Shown here piece by piece: positions 22,301 through 30,919 of a stretch of DNA of 64,000 bases. Within the stretch, counting starts at the first letter, position 1; each line of letters starts with the position of its first letter. A program made the translations under genes and the position numbers. Origin of the DNA: Eupeodes corollae (Eukaryota > Arthropoda > Insecta > Diptera > Syrphidae); NCBI RefSeq assembly GCF_945859685.1, contig NC_079147.1:51056946-51120945 (forward strand), written 5' to 3'. The notes under the pieces were generated by a model that was not told the DNA's origin, searched no databases, and saw only the letters and a list, made by a program, of their open reading frames with translations.

Positions 22301-22597
22301 CCCATTGCTTTCCACTGAAGTAATGTCTTTTAAACGTTTTAACAGAGCACACTTGGCTACTATATATTTCGATTCTAAAATCTCAAACTCAGGTTCTGGA
22401 TCAACGTAACCCTCTTCAGCATGAAATTCAAAAAGAGCCGATTGAGAACTACAAATGTCTTTAAAGGCCTTCTCTAACCTTTCCAAACGCACATTCAATT
22501 TTAAACTATTGGTACTTTCAGGAATTTCTTGCGCGTATGTATATACTCTAGTAATGGAGCCTTTGTAATGTCCACGAGCTTGTTTTAAAAACTCCAT
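19316..22597 (-). CDS. Bel-Pao gag-protease-RT polyprotein, 5' frame (truncated)
   Basis: 1093-codon frame from an ATG at 22597. The Gag region has a DUF1759-like core (ITPFSGDYREWPGFRDVF). Cys/His zinc knuckles follow (CPKCKGEHYLPQC, CYNCLGTKHSSNRC, CTSCNSRHH). An aspartic protease motif is LLDSGSQVSFV. The RT contains VVFDGSHKDTKNCSLN, ADIVKMFRQI and the catalytic MYVDDLMTGAD. The frame then enters RNase H (LIGFSDASEKAYSAVVY, LSIPRLELCG) and ends early after HENGVRL, where the family would continue. A single gag-pol frame is normal for Bel-Pao; the premature end is the defect. Confidence 0.93.
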   Translation of the reverse strand: MEFLKQARGHYKGSITRVYTYAQEIPESTNSLKLNVRLERLEKAFKDICSSQSALFEFHAEEGYVDPEPEFEILESKYIVAKCALLKRLKDITSVESNGETNVSLKELVSSQAELVDRLGQLDKNPTNIKLQPMHITPFSGDYREWPGFRDVFLQTVDCNTKLSSAQKFRYLKSVLREDAFNLLNGVSISDSNYQLAWEKLENRYDKPLFIINCLIEQFLKLPNVGSCDGSQLRKLVDKADEVIRGLEAVKSEGRDPWLVYLLINKTDSETKKAWALENKMSEESTIKDLLDFLEKRSNALEASDPKTSRVKNSRTSNSSNIKSLAVVNTSCPKCKGEHYLPQCPDFISMSVSSRRNFARDQRLCYNCLGTKHSSNRCRSKARCTSCNSRHHSLVHLDNPSTANAVDPTQGSASVVSNHMQNGSRSSVILPTAVVKVYDVSGKTHLVRVLLDSGSQVSFVTDSLVKRLGLRRSHARLPISGISSVEAGVTQGAAELKLKSRINSHTMQVEAYILNQITSQTPSLSLEASNFTFLDDLLLADVGFKNPGPIDVLLGADKAWSILLSDHRSDPEGKVVAHETLFGWVVTGCLPGNSLVSLHAGVDLDVILKSFWEIEEVPPSSSFRVIEDEVDENFSKTLTRTPDNKYMVELPFRQDHVKFANSISGALSRLLAMERRFSRDKDLQVEYCKFMQTYLNLGHMERIPDEKIEPTSGSVFYLPHHAVITNKIRVVFDGSHKDTKNCSLNEMLHIGTPLQRNLVNVCIRFRLHRFVFCADIVKMFRQIWVHPKHRDFQRIVWRESPDSPISHFRLATVTYGTSPAPYLSMKVLRQIAFDYKHQFPLASHAVLHDMYVDDLMTGADSLSETLELKKQIVEMLSCGGLELSKWSSNCWEILRDIDCKEVVSLDLDSSSACTKVLGLVWNPYHDTFTYKISLPEHFVPTKRKLLSEVAKVFDPLGFLAPSTILLKILFQELWTAKTKIDWDDPLPFEIAEKWKLYRENLTYFENFRIFRRFTQNSKSLELIGFSDASEKAYSAVVYCRSCSEDGVEVKLVAAKTRVAPVKQLSIPRLELCGSLLLCRLIGFHPRHENGVRL

Positions 22598-22885
22598 TTT
22601 GGCATTTAGAAATACCTTTTCTTATGCGTTTCTAACAAACAAAAAAAAAACGATTTTTTAAAGTCTAACAGCTCACAATGCACAAAATTCTCTTATTATG
22701 GTTCCAGCAACAGTAATCAACAGATAACAGCAGCAGCAAATCGAGCCCCCCCAAAAAAAAATCATCCATGAAAGCGCAGTGGAGCACCAGGCAAAAATCA
22801 GATTTCTGCGATATACTTATCTGTGTATAGGAATCCCAGGTCTAAGAACCACCAACCAAAAAAAACGAAAAGCCGATTCCAAATA

Positions 22886-22903
22886 TCCAGGAACGAAGGA
22901 CCA
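22886..22903 (-). other. Primer-binding site candidate of the Bel-Pao element
   Basis: On the coding strand, TGGTCCTTCGTTCCTGGA begins 4 nt after the 5' LTR. A TGG start is expected because tRNAs end in CCA. I cannot assign the tRNA from memory. Confidence 0.5.
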
Positions 22904-22907
22904 ATTT

Positions 22908-23447
22908 TGTTTAAGAATTTAAATTTAAATTAGGAAAACGCCAAAAATCAAAAAACGTTATAAATTATTTAATTTCCAAAATTTAAATCATTGCAAACAA
23001 ATCAAGAAAGAACAATTAATTTTGCGACTGGCTGGTTTGGTGGTTGCTAGAAAAGAGAAAGATTCTATCATCTTTAATTGAAGCCAACCCATATGCATCA
23101 CTTGCTAAAACCAGTATTTTGCACACGATACCAATATCAAAGGTATTACCTATGTACCATTGCGGTTTATTCTTTTTCTTAAATGCAACGGTCTTAGCAA
23201 GCAATGCATAGATTATGTAGGTATGTAATATGTTTACAAAAAATAAGTTAACAACAAAAAATATATCATAAACAGCTTCCGTCATACCAAAACCAATACA
23301 GTAGATAGAGCATAGGGCAATTACAAAATGTTTGGCAATTTAAACAAAATTAAAATTAAATTAAATTATATAATGATTTAAACATTAATAAATAAGACAT
23401 ATGTATATATGTATGAATAAAAATAATATCAGCTTCGTTTCTCAACA
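22908..23447 (-). repeat. 5' LTR of the Bel-Pao element
   Basis: 540 bp, flanked on the outside by CCCGT (target duplication). It should contain the promoter for the minus-strand transcript. Confidence 0.95.
23016..23285 (-). other. Hydrophobic ORF inside the LTR (5' copy)
   Basis: 89 codons from ATG; the frame is open for about 20 more codons upstream. It reads as two hydrophobic helices around a basic loop: AVYDIFFVVNLFFVNILHTY, then AFKKKNKPQWYIG, then DIGIVCKILVLASDAYG, ending in a polar tail. The amino-acid pattern looks like real coding sequence rather than AT noise. It weakly recalls a transmembrane piece of an insect chemoreceptor, but that is a guess. It is sense to the element's transcript. 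Confidence 0.4.
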
Positions 23448-23452
23448 CCCGT

Positions 23453-23929
23453 GGAAAATAAAACCTTTTTTTCAATGATTTAACTGTGTTGCCTTGCGTA
23501 AATATTTCAAACCTTTTAAAAAAGTCAAAAATATACTCACTGCATTAAAGGAAAGTTCCCCCAAACATATGTACAATTTTATGTGGAAAAAATAAGTATG
23601 TTGAAGATTTTCAGTCAATTAGTTTATAGTTTGTATTTCTTATGAAAAAAAACAAAGTTAAATACCCATTCAATATTTTTCCAAATTTATTTCAATATGT
23701 TATTTCTCTTAAGTAAAAGAGTTGAAAGTATTCATAGAAAATTCATTTGTGCACGACATCTTATCCGGCTCAAATCTGTTCCAAGCGTGGATAAGTTATG
23801 TATATGAACCTTTATTTTTGCAAAACCCAACTGTCAAATCTATACGGGACATTTTTTCTGCAGGGTACATAAGTTTATCTCACGATATCCTTGAGTTGAT
23901 TAAAGAAGAATCAATTTTGACTTTTGATA
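23453..23929. other. Intergenic, no recognisable feature
   Basis: AT-rich DNA right of the Bel-Pao insertion. A 99-codon frame on the plus strand (23722-24021) starts with TTG, has no domain, and its end overlaps a mariner relic on the other strand. Confidence 0.3.
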
Positions 23930-24250
23930 AAATCAGTAAAAACATATTTAAAATGCCAAGAACAGGCGGGATACATTTTTTTCTACTCGTCAGCTTGATC
24001 TTGTATCAGTGTAAACCATAATGTAGTCTGAGCAATGCCCAATTCTTCAGAACGTGGTGGAATTGACTGATTTGGATCGTTTACAACAGACTTCTGAGCG
24101 GCAGTGATATTTTTTTAACTTCTACCAATCGTTGTCTCACTAATGCTCCGATTAGGATTATGATAGAATCCTCCTCCTCCTGATACTACTGCTCCTGTGG
24201 CTGCTTTTCCGTTGCAGTGTTATTTATATGTTACTCTTTATTGTATACAT
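23930..24250 (-). pseudogene. Mariner/Tc1-like transposase relic (DNA-binding region)
   Basis: On the minus strand around 24155-24015 the pieces SETTIGRS, VVNDPNQSIPPRSEELG and AQTTLW match the helix-turn-helix part of a mariner-type transposase. A diverged copy of the same stretch lies at 26130-26710. Stops interrupt it soon after. Confidence 0.6.
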
Positions 24251-24750
24251 TTCCATTTGCAGTCTGGGTAATATCATTCGACAGCGACAGTGTTGTTTTA
24301 CTCTTGACATTCCCATTTGTGACGCAAAATTCCACTTTAAATAATTGTGCCGTTTGCTGAGGGCTTAGACTTTATTCCATTTTCCACTTCAATATGAATG
24401 AAGTACATAATAATCTGAAAATAAAAAATATGTTTTGTTATGAGATACAAATAATATTTACCACCGCCTTCTAGTACATAAATACATTTGACGTTTAAAA
24501 AGTAGCAAATTGAATTATGAAAACAAACTTATGAGAAGGATATATTATTCTGCGCGTCTGGAAGTATCCTACTAACCTCGTCACACTTTAAAGAATCATT
24601 TGACTGAAATGCACTAACACATGCATACCAAAGAAAGTTGAATGTGGGCATAGTTACGTCTATCATAGTAGGATACAGACATTTTGTAAGCAACAACTAA
24701 ATTTTCGCAAACAATGTATAAAAGAGAAAATTAGTGAAATTGAGATTAAT
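24251..24750. other. Intergenic, no recognisable feature
   Basis: AT-rich spacer between the mariner relic and the inverted-repeat element at 24751. Nothing else is supported. Confidence 0.3.
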
Positions 24751-25939
24751 AGGGGTATTCACGATCCGATGAAACAAAAAATGTTAAATTGCGAAATTTG
24801 TGTTTTTTTTTTTACATCGTGAACACACCTTTTCTAAACATAGCAATACCATAGTAAAAACGTCAAATCATGACGTTTCTCATGACACAAAAAAAATTGA
24901 AACATTTGTGTTCAATAAATTTGTTCTGTTCATAAAAGATGCCAAAAAAAGTGAAAAAGAAAATATAATTGTATATTTATTGGAAAATGCTTCTGATAAA
25001 ATTATGTTGATTGAAAGTATGGGGAAACAAAAAAAAATAAAGATAAAAATAATGCCACACATTTTTTATTAAAGGTGATGCAGAAAGTGAAAAAACGAAA
25101 GTGAACAAACGAAATCTGGAAGCTCATATGTTTGGAAAGAAGTGCGGCCTTCGGTTTTGTCACCAAAAATCTCCTTCAATCTGTCGTAGTAGGGACAGAT
25201 TTTAAGAACTTTTGCTAATAAGAAATAAACACAAAATTGTTAGGAACGTATACAAAATTGTATCTAAATCTCAATTGTTGTCTCACGTTGAACAGTACCA
25301 AGTCCCTTTTCTGTTTCCAAGAGACCAGCACCAGTTGAATTTTGCCACTCTGTAGCTTTAGAAAATGAAGTTTTCAGGCTTCTCATTTTCCACCTGATCA
25401 ACTCCCAAGTGGCGTCTAATGGCTTCTGTTCTAACAGTTTTCTGTAAAATATTTGTGCTGTTGGCTTCTAAAATAAAATGTTTTTTGAGCAAAAAAAATT
25501 TTGAAACATTTTTATTATATCTTACCTCGAAGTTTCCAGCTTCTTGAATGTAATCTAATATAATTAAAATTTCTTTTTCCGTCCATTTTTCTACCGCTTT
25601 GTCACGTCGACGGCACTTCTTTATATTCCTTAGATCTGAATCTTTTTTTTCCATTCTTTTTTCTGATTTTTGTCGTTCGCATAAATGCGGCAGTAACTTC
25701 AAATTCAATTTAAACTTAAAGCCCACCAAAATTTCTGATAAAATGACAGCTGCCAAACTGTCAACTACAACAGACAAATTTTGCACCGTTGTATTTTTGT
25801 GTTGCAATAGGGTTCGGGTATAGCAAAAGTGCAAAAGTGTAACAAAATTGTAGTCTGTATATTTTGTTGTTTTAGTGCAAGAAAATGTTACACTTTTGCA
25901 ACGATACAAGACCACTTGCATCGAATCGTGAATACCCCT
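24751..25939 (-). mobile_element. DNA transposon, 1189 bp, with 21-bp TIRs and a spliced Myb/SANT gene
   Basis: Ends are 24751-24771 (AGGGGTATTCACGATCCGATG) and the inverted copy at 25919-25939, differing at one base. Inside is a three-exon Myb/SANT gene and no transposase. In PIF/Harbinger elements a Myb-like second protein accompanies the transposase, so this could be a derivative that kept only that gene. No target duplication is obvious next to the TIRs, so the superfamily is not settled. Confidence 0.75.
25069..25654 (-). CDS. Myb/SANT-like DNA-binding protein carried by a DNA transposon
   Basis: Exons 25654-25526 (129 nt), 25467-25299 (169 nt) and 25214-25069 (146 nt) join to 444 nt (147 aa plus stop). 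Introns are GT-AG, 58 and 84 nt long. Exon 1 starts MEKKDSDLRNIKKCRRR, a basic patch, then WTEKEILIILDYIQEAGNFE. Exon 2 has KPTAQIFYRKLL, WELIRWKMRSLKTSF and NSTGAGLLE. Exon 3 has KICPYYDRLKEIFG. This order (Trp-anchored trihelix, RWKMRSLK helix, CPYYD..EIFG) fits the Myb/SANT-like proteins widespread in insects and transposons. The exon 2 donor (G|GTACTG) is the weakest call. An AATAAA overlaps the stop. The frame is intact, so it could still be expressed. It would bind DNA in the nucleus, perhaps the element ends. Confidence 0.65.
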
Positions 25940-26129
25940 GTGGTTCTATTCTCTCAGAATTGACTACATTTTTTTTTGTTTTAAAACACAGACTAAAAAG
26001 TTGCACGAATGGGTGAAAAAATGGTTCCTGCATGTGCATGGACTCTCGTATAAGTCTATGGTGCTCAGAGTAGAAACCAAACAGATTCGAAACTAAAAGT
26101 TCCATGTGAGCGCCTAGCCTAATGTGACA
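25940..26129. other. Flank of the inverted-repeat element
   Basis: Nothing recognisable. Confidence 0.25.
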
Positions 26130-26710
26130 TTTAATTAAATAAGTAAAAACACATTTAAAATATCAAGAAGCAGGTGGGATGATTTTTTTTATTTTAATTT
26201 GTTTTAGAACGGCTTGTCCTACAATCATATTTGTTAAACCTTTTTTGGATTACAATTTTACAAAAATACTTTTAGAATGACAACATATCCTGGATGGGAG
26301 AGATGAAGAAGACGTAATTTTATTGCTGAGTCAAAATTATACAAAAGAGTGAGTTGGCATTCAAATTTTAACATAACGTAACATAGTATATGAAAAAACT
26401 TAATTATGATGATTTGATAAAAATCAAATCTATAATCAACAAATTGGCTTGCATTAAATTTAGAAGAAATTTTTCAAAACCTTTATTTTGGAAACAGAAC
26501 ATTGTGTTTGTGATCTATAAAAAGTTATAGCAGTTTATAAGAAGTAACCTTTGTATTCTATCCCACTTTTCCTATATTGACTTAACGTACGTCAATTCAA
26601 ATGCGCCATACTGTGGTCCAAGCAATGGAATTGACTAATTTGAATTCTATAGAACAGACTCTTGAGTGGCATTGATATTTTCGTAACTTCTACCAATCGT
26701 AGTCTCAATT
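26130..26710 (-). repeat. Second, more decayed copy of the 23930-24250 repeat
   Basis: 'gtaaaaacacatttaaaatatcaagaa' (26138 on) corresponds to the stretch near 23936, and 26600-26710 corresponds to 24030-24150 (shared 'acttctaccaatcg'). About 400 bp of unrelated AT-rich DNA separates the two matches here. It is a mariner-like relic by homology. Confidence 0.5.
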
Positions 26711-27184
26711 TTTATTAAAATTAATTGACATTAGCAGTTCGATGGTTATTGAAGGGATTCCTTCAGAAATTAAATTGAAGCCTGTCGAATCCATATTGAA
26801 GAACTTCATGTCTTTCTATTTGTCTGCACTTTGCAGATACGTGTGAATCAACCATAAAACTACTTTGCTTATTTCGTAACTGATGTAGTTGAAAACGAAT
26901 CCACTATACAGTTGAAAACGTAGTAAAAACCTCACTTCGTAACAACATTACAAAATTAAGATGTAATTGGAACGAAATCTCTTCTTAACAATGTTTATAA
27001 GACACAACACACTAGCCATGCATAATCTTAGAATACCCACCTGCATTAGAATTATGCTTGCCACAACCGATCTGTCTATGAACACTGCCCCTAGAATGCA
27101 CTCGAAGACTTAACGAATCAACAAAATTCAATTTGACATTTTGATTTATGACAGATCTGCGAACTGCAAGCAAATTGCATCCAG
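26711..27184. promoter_or_regulatory. 5' flank of the C12orf4 homologue
   Basis: Upstream of the plus-strand gene, and the promoter region by position. A stop codon (TGA, about 30 nt upstream in frame) limits the ORF, supporting a start at 27185 or 27215. Confidence 0.3.
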
Positions 27185-28966
27185 ATGATAATTGAAGAAG
27201 GCGTATCAACAACAATGGTCGAGGAGACCGATTCAAAAACAATAAATTTTCTTTATAAATACAAGAACTATGACAACACCGATAAGGAAATCTCCGAAAG
27301 TGTTACAATACCTTTCAAGGGATGCCAAGAAGAAATTGTTTCCCTGATAATGAATAAAATGGATCCAATGATGCGTTACTTGGATGCAGACATTCGTAAG
27401 TTTACAATTTTCTTCCGATGCCTGAACTTCTCAAAAAAAGCCATTTGTTTGTTTATTTTAAAAGCACTCAATAAGGAATTATCAGAATTTCTTGCAATTG
27501 AAAATCAAAAGTTCTACGACGAAAGAGATGAATTACTTTTGCAGAAAATATGCAACAACGAAATCGATGTAGAAACCATCGTCAAAGACACCGAAAAGTT
27601 GTACAAGGAGGAACTAATTCAATTTGCCGATCGAGTCGGACCGTCAGATGAGGAAATCTTTGCCCAGAGTTTTCACAGACTTTTTCGCCTTGACTCATCT
27701 TCGCTCGATGTGATATTGGCAAAGGAAAAGGAACACGCTAAGGCTATCGCCGACATGGTCAATCAAATGGACAAAGAAGTCGACACATTAAATGTTCGTC
27801 AACAGGAAGAAATGGAATCCATAATAAATCAATTGGACATCTCAACGACATCAGAAGATGTCAACAATCTTCTGGCACAACAATATGCCATGCAGAACTA
27901 CATCCGTAAACGTTACGAGTCGGAGTTGGAGGCGAAACGGGGTCATCAGAAGAACGAGTATCGCGAATGGATTACCAGCCAAGTTAGTAAAATTTTTCTA
28001 CCCTCACCGCAGGCTTCATTGCAGCTGGGAAATCTTTCATCAATGTACATCTCCCAAATGCCCTCGATGGAAGAAAGCTTTACGATTCATTTAGGTTCTC
28101 AGTTGAAGCACATGCACAATATTCGTATTTTGAGCGCTGATGTTACTGATCTTTGTAGTCCTCTTCATTCTGACGAAAAGTATTTAATTTGTTCAAGAGA
28201 CATGGTTAGAATATAAATTCAAATTTGGTATTATTTCAGTCTAAATGGTCTCAACATGGCGCTTGGTCTTTATTCAAGTTCCCTGTGCGGAGTTGTAGTG
28301 CTGACTCCTTCGGTTCAGGCTGAGGCGAATAAAAACATCGTCAAAAACTCCAACATGTCGACAGAGTTCCATTTCGATCAAATCGACAAGCAATTGGAAC
28401 AAATCGAGGCAGACGCAAAGGAACTGAATGGTTCGAACTCCAGCAGTCCCACCAAATCGAGTCTAAAGCTTAAAACAGGCGACTTTTTCATCACAAGACA
28501 CTCCAATCTTTCCCAATCTCATGTCATATTTCATTTGATATCTGATGAACCTTTCAATAGTCCGAGTGAGATAAATTCTAGACACCCAGTTATACTGGGT
28601 TTGCGTAACATTCTCAAAACTGCAAGTCGACATGATGTCACCACATTAACCATACCAGCATTGCTGAGGCATGAAATGTCTGAGGTTAGTTTATTTCATT
28701 GAATTTTCAGAAATAGATGTCCATTGGATAGATTTTGTTATTGTCAGGATATGACGGTGCAATGGTGCATGCGAAGAGCTGAACTTGTATTCAAGTGTGC
28801 TAAGGGATTTATGATTGAATCAGCTTCTTGGGGAGGAGCAGAACTCAGTACACTGCAACTTCTATTACCACACGATATTTCTGAAGAACTATTTACAACT
28901 CTTGCTGGAATGGTGCCACACGTGTTTCGAGTAACGAATCCAAAAATTTTCGTCGATGGTAAGTAA
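27185..28966 (+). CDS. C12orf4 homologue (DUF2362 family protein)
   Basis: Three exons: 27185-28179, 28240-28684 and 28748-28966, with introns of 60 and 63 nt, both GT-AG. They sum to 1659 nt (552 aa plus stop), the length I remember for the human protein. Exon 1 is largely helical and charged (FAQSFHRLFRLDSSSLDVIL, KEHAKAIADMVNQMDKEVD). Exon 2 opens LNGLNMALGLYSSSLCGVVV, a family hallmark. Exon 3 has VQWCMRRAELVFKCAKGFM and ASWGGAELSTLQLLLPHDIS. The biochemical role is not established; the human gene is linked, from memory, to intellectual disability and mast-cell degranulation. The start may be 27185 or the better-context ATG at 27215. The gene is convergent with Ctf8, 223 bp apart. Confidence 0.9.
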
Positions 28967-29002
28967 TATTGAATTACTATCCAAGCAGTGCTATTACCAT
29001 GT

Positions 29003-29010
29003 CAAATAAA
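29003..29010 (+). terminator. Polyadenylation signal of the C12orf4 homologue
   Basis: AATAAA about 40 nt after the stop codon. Confidence 0.5.
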
Positions 29011-29189
29011 AATGTATTACATTATAAAATTATTTAATTAAAAATAAATATATTGTTAAATTAAAAAAGAAAATAGGAGGTTTTCTTTGTTTGATGTGAT
29101 TTGAAGAAGTTCAACGTTTCCCAGAGACAAAGTTTAATACACATATAAAAAATTAATTTATTATCTAATCTACTCAACATATATAATTC

Positions 29190-29705
29190 TTAAGCATCTT
29201 CCTTTTCTTGAAGAGCAATAATGGGCTTAGGACGAGATTTAAATAGTAATTTTTTTGTAACAAGTGCCCTCACTTTATACTCGGTTCGTTGGATTGTTTT
29301 ATTTTCAATTAATGTCGTTGAATCGAGAAGTGTCTGATCAGCAGTTGCATTTAAAGTGCTCGCCTCGGCAACATCTATGGTCTCACTAAGATTCTCACCT
29401 TCATTCGATTTTGTCTTCTCCAATACGGCATAAGGCTTTTCAAGTTTTTGTTCTCTTCCATGGATCATATGATGCCCAATGATCATAATCTAAGAACGGA
29501 AATATACATAAATCTAGAAGGTAAATAGAATAATTGTGAATCTCACCGGTTGGCCAAATTTGTTATAGTATAGATCACCAACAAAAAGATTGGCTATATC
29601 ACCATCCTCTCGAGATTCAAGATCACCTTGAAGCTCAATAATTGCCCATTCAGGTATATCCGAGTCGGCACCAGGTCTATGAATGGAAGTTATTAATATT
29701 TTCAT
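29190..29705 (-). CDS. Ctf8: Chromosome transmission fidelity protein 8 (Ctf18-RFC subunit)
   Basis: Two exons, 29705-29547 (159 nt) and 29489-29190 (300 nt), separated by a 57-nt phase-0 intron, giving 152 aa. Exon 1 has the Ctf8 core (PEWAIIELQGDLESR, ANLFVGDLYYNKFGQP). Exon 2 has IMIIGHHMIHGREQKLEKPY, YKVRALVTKKLLFKSRPKPI and an acidic end. Ctf8 with Dcc1 joins the Ctf18-RFC clamp loader, which loads PCNA at forks and supports sister-chromatid cohesion and checkpoint signalling. The length and both conserved blocks match the family; the Ser/Thr-rich insertion between them (about residues 80-115) is variable in this family. The start is fixed by the family N-terminus (I.ITSIHRPG). Confidence 0.92.
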
Positions 29706-30149
29706 TAATTTTTTAAATTGCTGGATTTAAATTTTCTTAAGCTTGAGCGTGACTAAAGAAAGAACTTAAGAGACCATACAAATTCAGTTACGAGATTAAA
29801 AAAGGCAAGCATAGGGACTTATATAAATGCATCGAAGTAGCATTGAACGTTGGTATATACAAAGTCTTGAGCTGAGGTAGGGCAATTTTATAATTTTGTT
29901 CCCAAGATTAAAATCATTCAGAACAATACGTCCAACATCATTCTTACTGAAGAACATATTTTTATATTTGCAGATCTGCAAAAACTGCTCTGTATAAACG
30001 TACTAACTAACTCCTTAGCTATATAAGGAAACGAGTTTATGGGCGTTTCTAGATATTAAGGGTACTTTTGACAACTCTAAATAAAGTTTTATGTAAGGTT
30101 CTTGTACACAGACAAAATTACTGAGTTACTAGAAAGTCTTGCTTCTCAA
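29706..30149. other. 5' flank of Ctf8
   Basis: Promoter side of Ctf8 by position. No other feature seen. Confidence 0.3.
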
Positions 30150-30890
30150 GATTTATATTGGCTTCGCTGATGACATTATTTTAACAGCAGAAGAGAAGTT
30201 CGATTAAACTCCTAATGACATAATTTTAAGAGTAGAACCAGGAAATGGTGTCTTTGAGTAGGATGAACCAATAATACCAATCCAAAGAAAATAACAATAG
30301 TACTATTTACCAGGAAAGAACTTCTAACACCTCATTTAGTTGGCGGGTAAAGTAATCGACACCCAAAAGAAAGATAAATATCTAGGAATCAAAGTTCTAT
30401 GGAACAAACACGCCGAAATAAAAGTCAATAGTAGTCATGATATGTAGAAGACTAGCAAGCAAATGATTGTAAATAAATTCCAAGCTAAACATTCTGAAAT
30501 GGGTAAAAACCATGATGGCAGGGCCCATAATTATCTATGGTGTAGTAACAGAGAACCGAACTATGTAATTAAGAATGGGAAATCACTAGAAAAAATACAA
30601 ATGCTTTCATGCTAATGCATCACCGGAGCCATGAGAACCTTCCCCCACAGCAGTAATGGAAGTCATAATCAACTTGAACCCATTGCACGAGGTAGTAAAA
30701 AAACTCAACTTAGGGCGCCTTATTGAGATTTTCAAATGAAGGAACGGGACAGAGAAAGATCTTCGGTTTGCAAGTAATCACAACGAAACCTTCTAGATAT
30801 TCCAAGAGATGGTATGATTAAAAAAAATATCTAGAACTTCTCTGGGCCAAGAACCAGACTCATGCCATTTTTTTTATAATAATCGAACAC
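30150..30890 (+). mobile_element. LOA/I/R1-type non-LTR relic, RT palm to thumb
   Basis: The plus strand reads FADDIILTAEEKFD (catalytic FADD box, about 30163-30204), then KDKYLGIKVLWNKHAEIKV (thumb) and AMRTFPHSSNGS, in shifting frames. It lines up with the RT end of the family at 10681-11990 (AMRTCPTDA). Multiple stops make it dead. Confidence 0.65.
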
Positions 30891-30919
30891 TAAAAGGGTT
30901 TTTTATACCTTTAATATGC

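Larger units (their letters stand above)
17007..23447 (-). mobile_element. Bel-Pao LTR retrotransposon, full-length insertion, 6441 bp
   Basis: Two 540-bp direct repeats (17007-17546, 22908-23447) begin TGTTTAAG and end CTCAACA (TG...CA). Read side by side they show no difference. The 5-bp target duplication CCCGT lies at 17002-17006 and 23448-23452. The coding order on the minus strand is gag, protease, RT, RNase H, integrase, then a C-terminal DUF5641-like domain, as in Bel-Pao. A candidate primer-binding site is at 22886-22903 and a G-rich tract is next to the 3' LTR. LTR identity implies a recent insertion. The polyprotein is interrupted in the RNase H region, so this copy probably cannot move without help. 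Confidence 0.95.

Noticed and set aside
23722..24021. 99-codon plus-strand frame, considered as a gene
   Set aside because: No ATG at its start, no domain, and its end overlaps a mariner relic on the other strand.
26711..27184. Plus-strand coding-like stretch 'VIEGIPSEIKLKPVESIL' considered as an upstream exon
   Set aside because: No supporting splice sites in frame with 27185 and no known similarity.
28955..28972. GTAAGT near the end of the C12orf4 homologue, considered as a donor to a further exon
   Set aside because: Stopping at 28966 gives 552 aa, the remembered family length, and a polyadenylation signal follows about 40 nt on.
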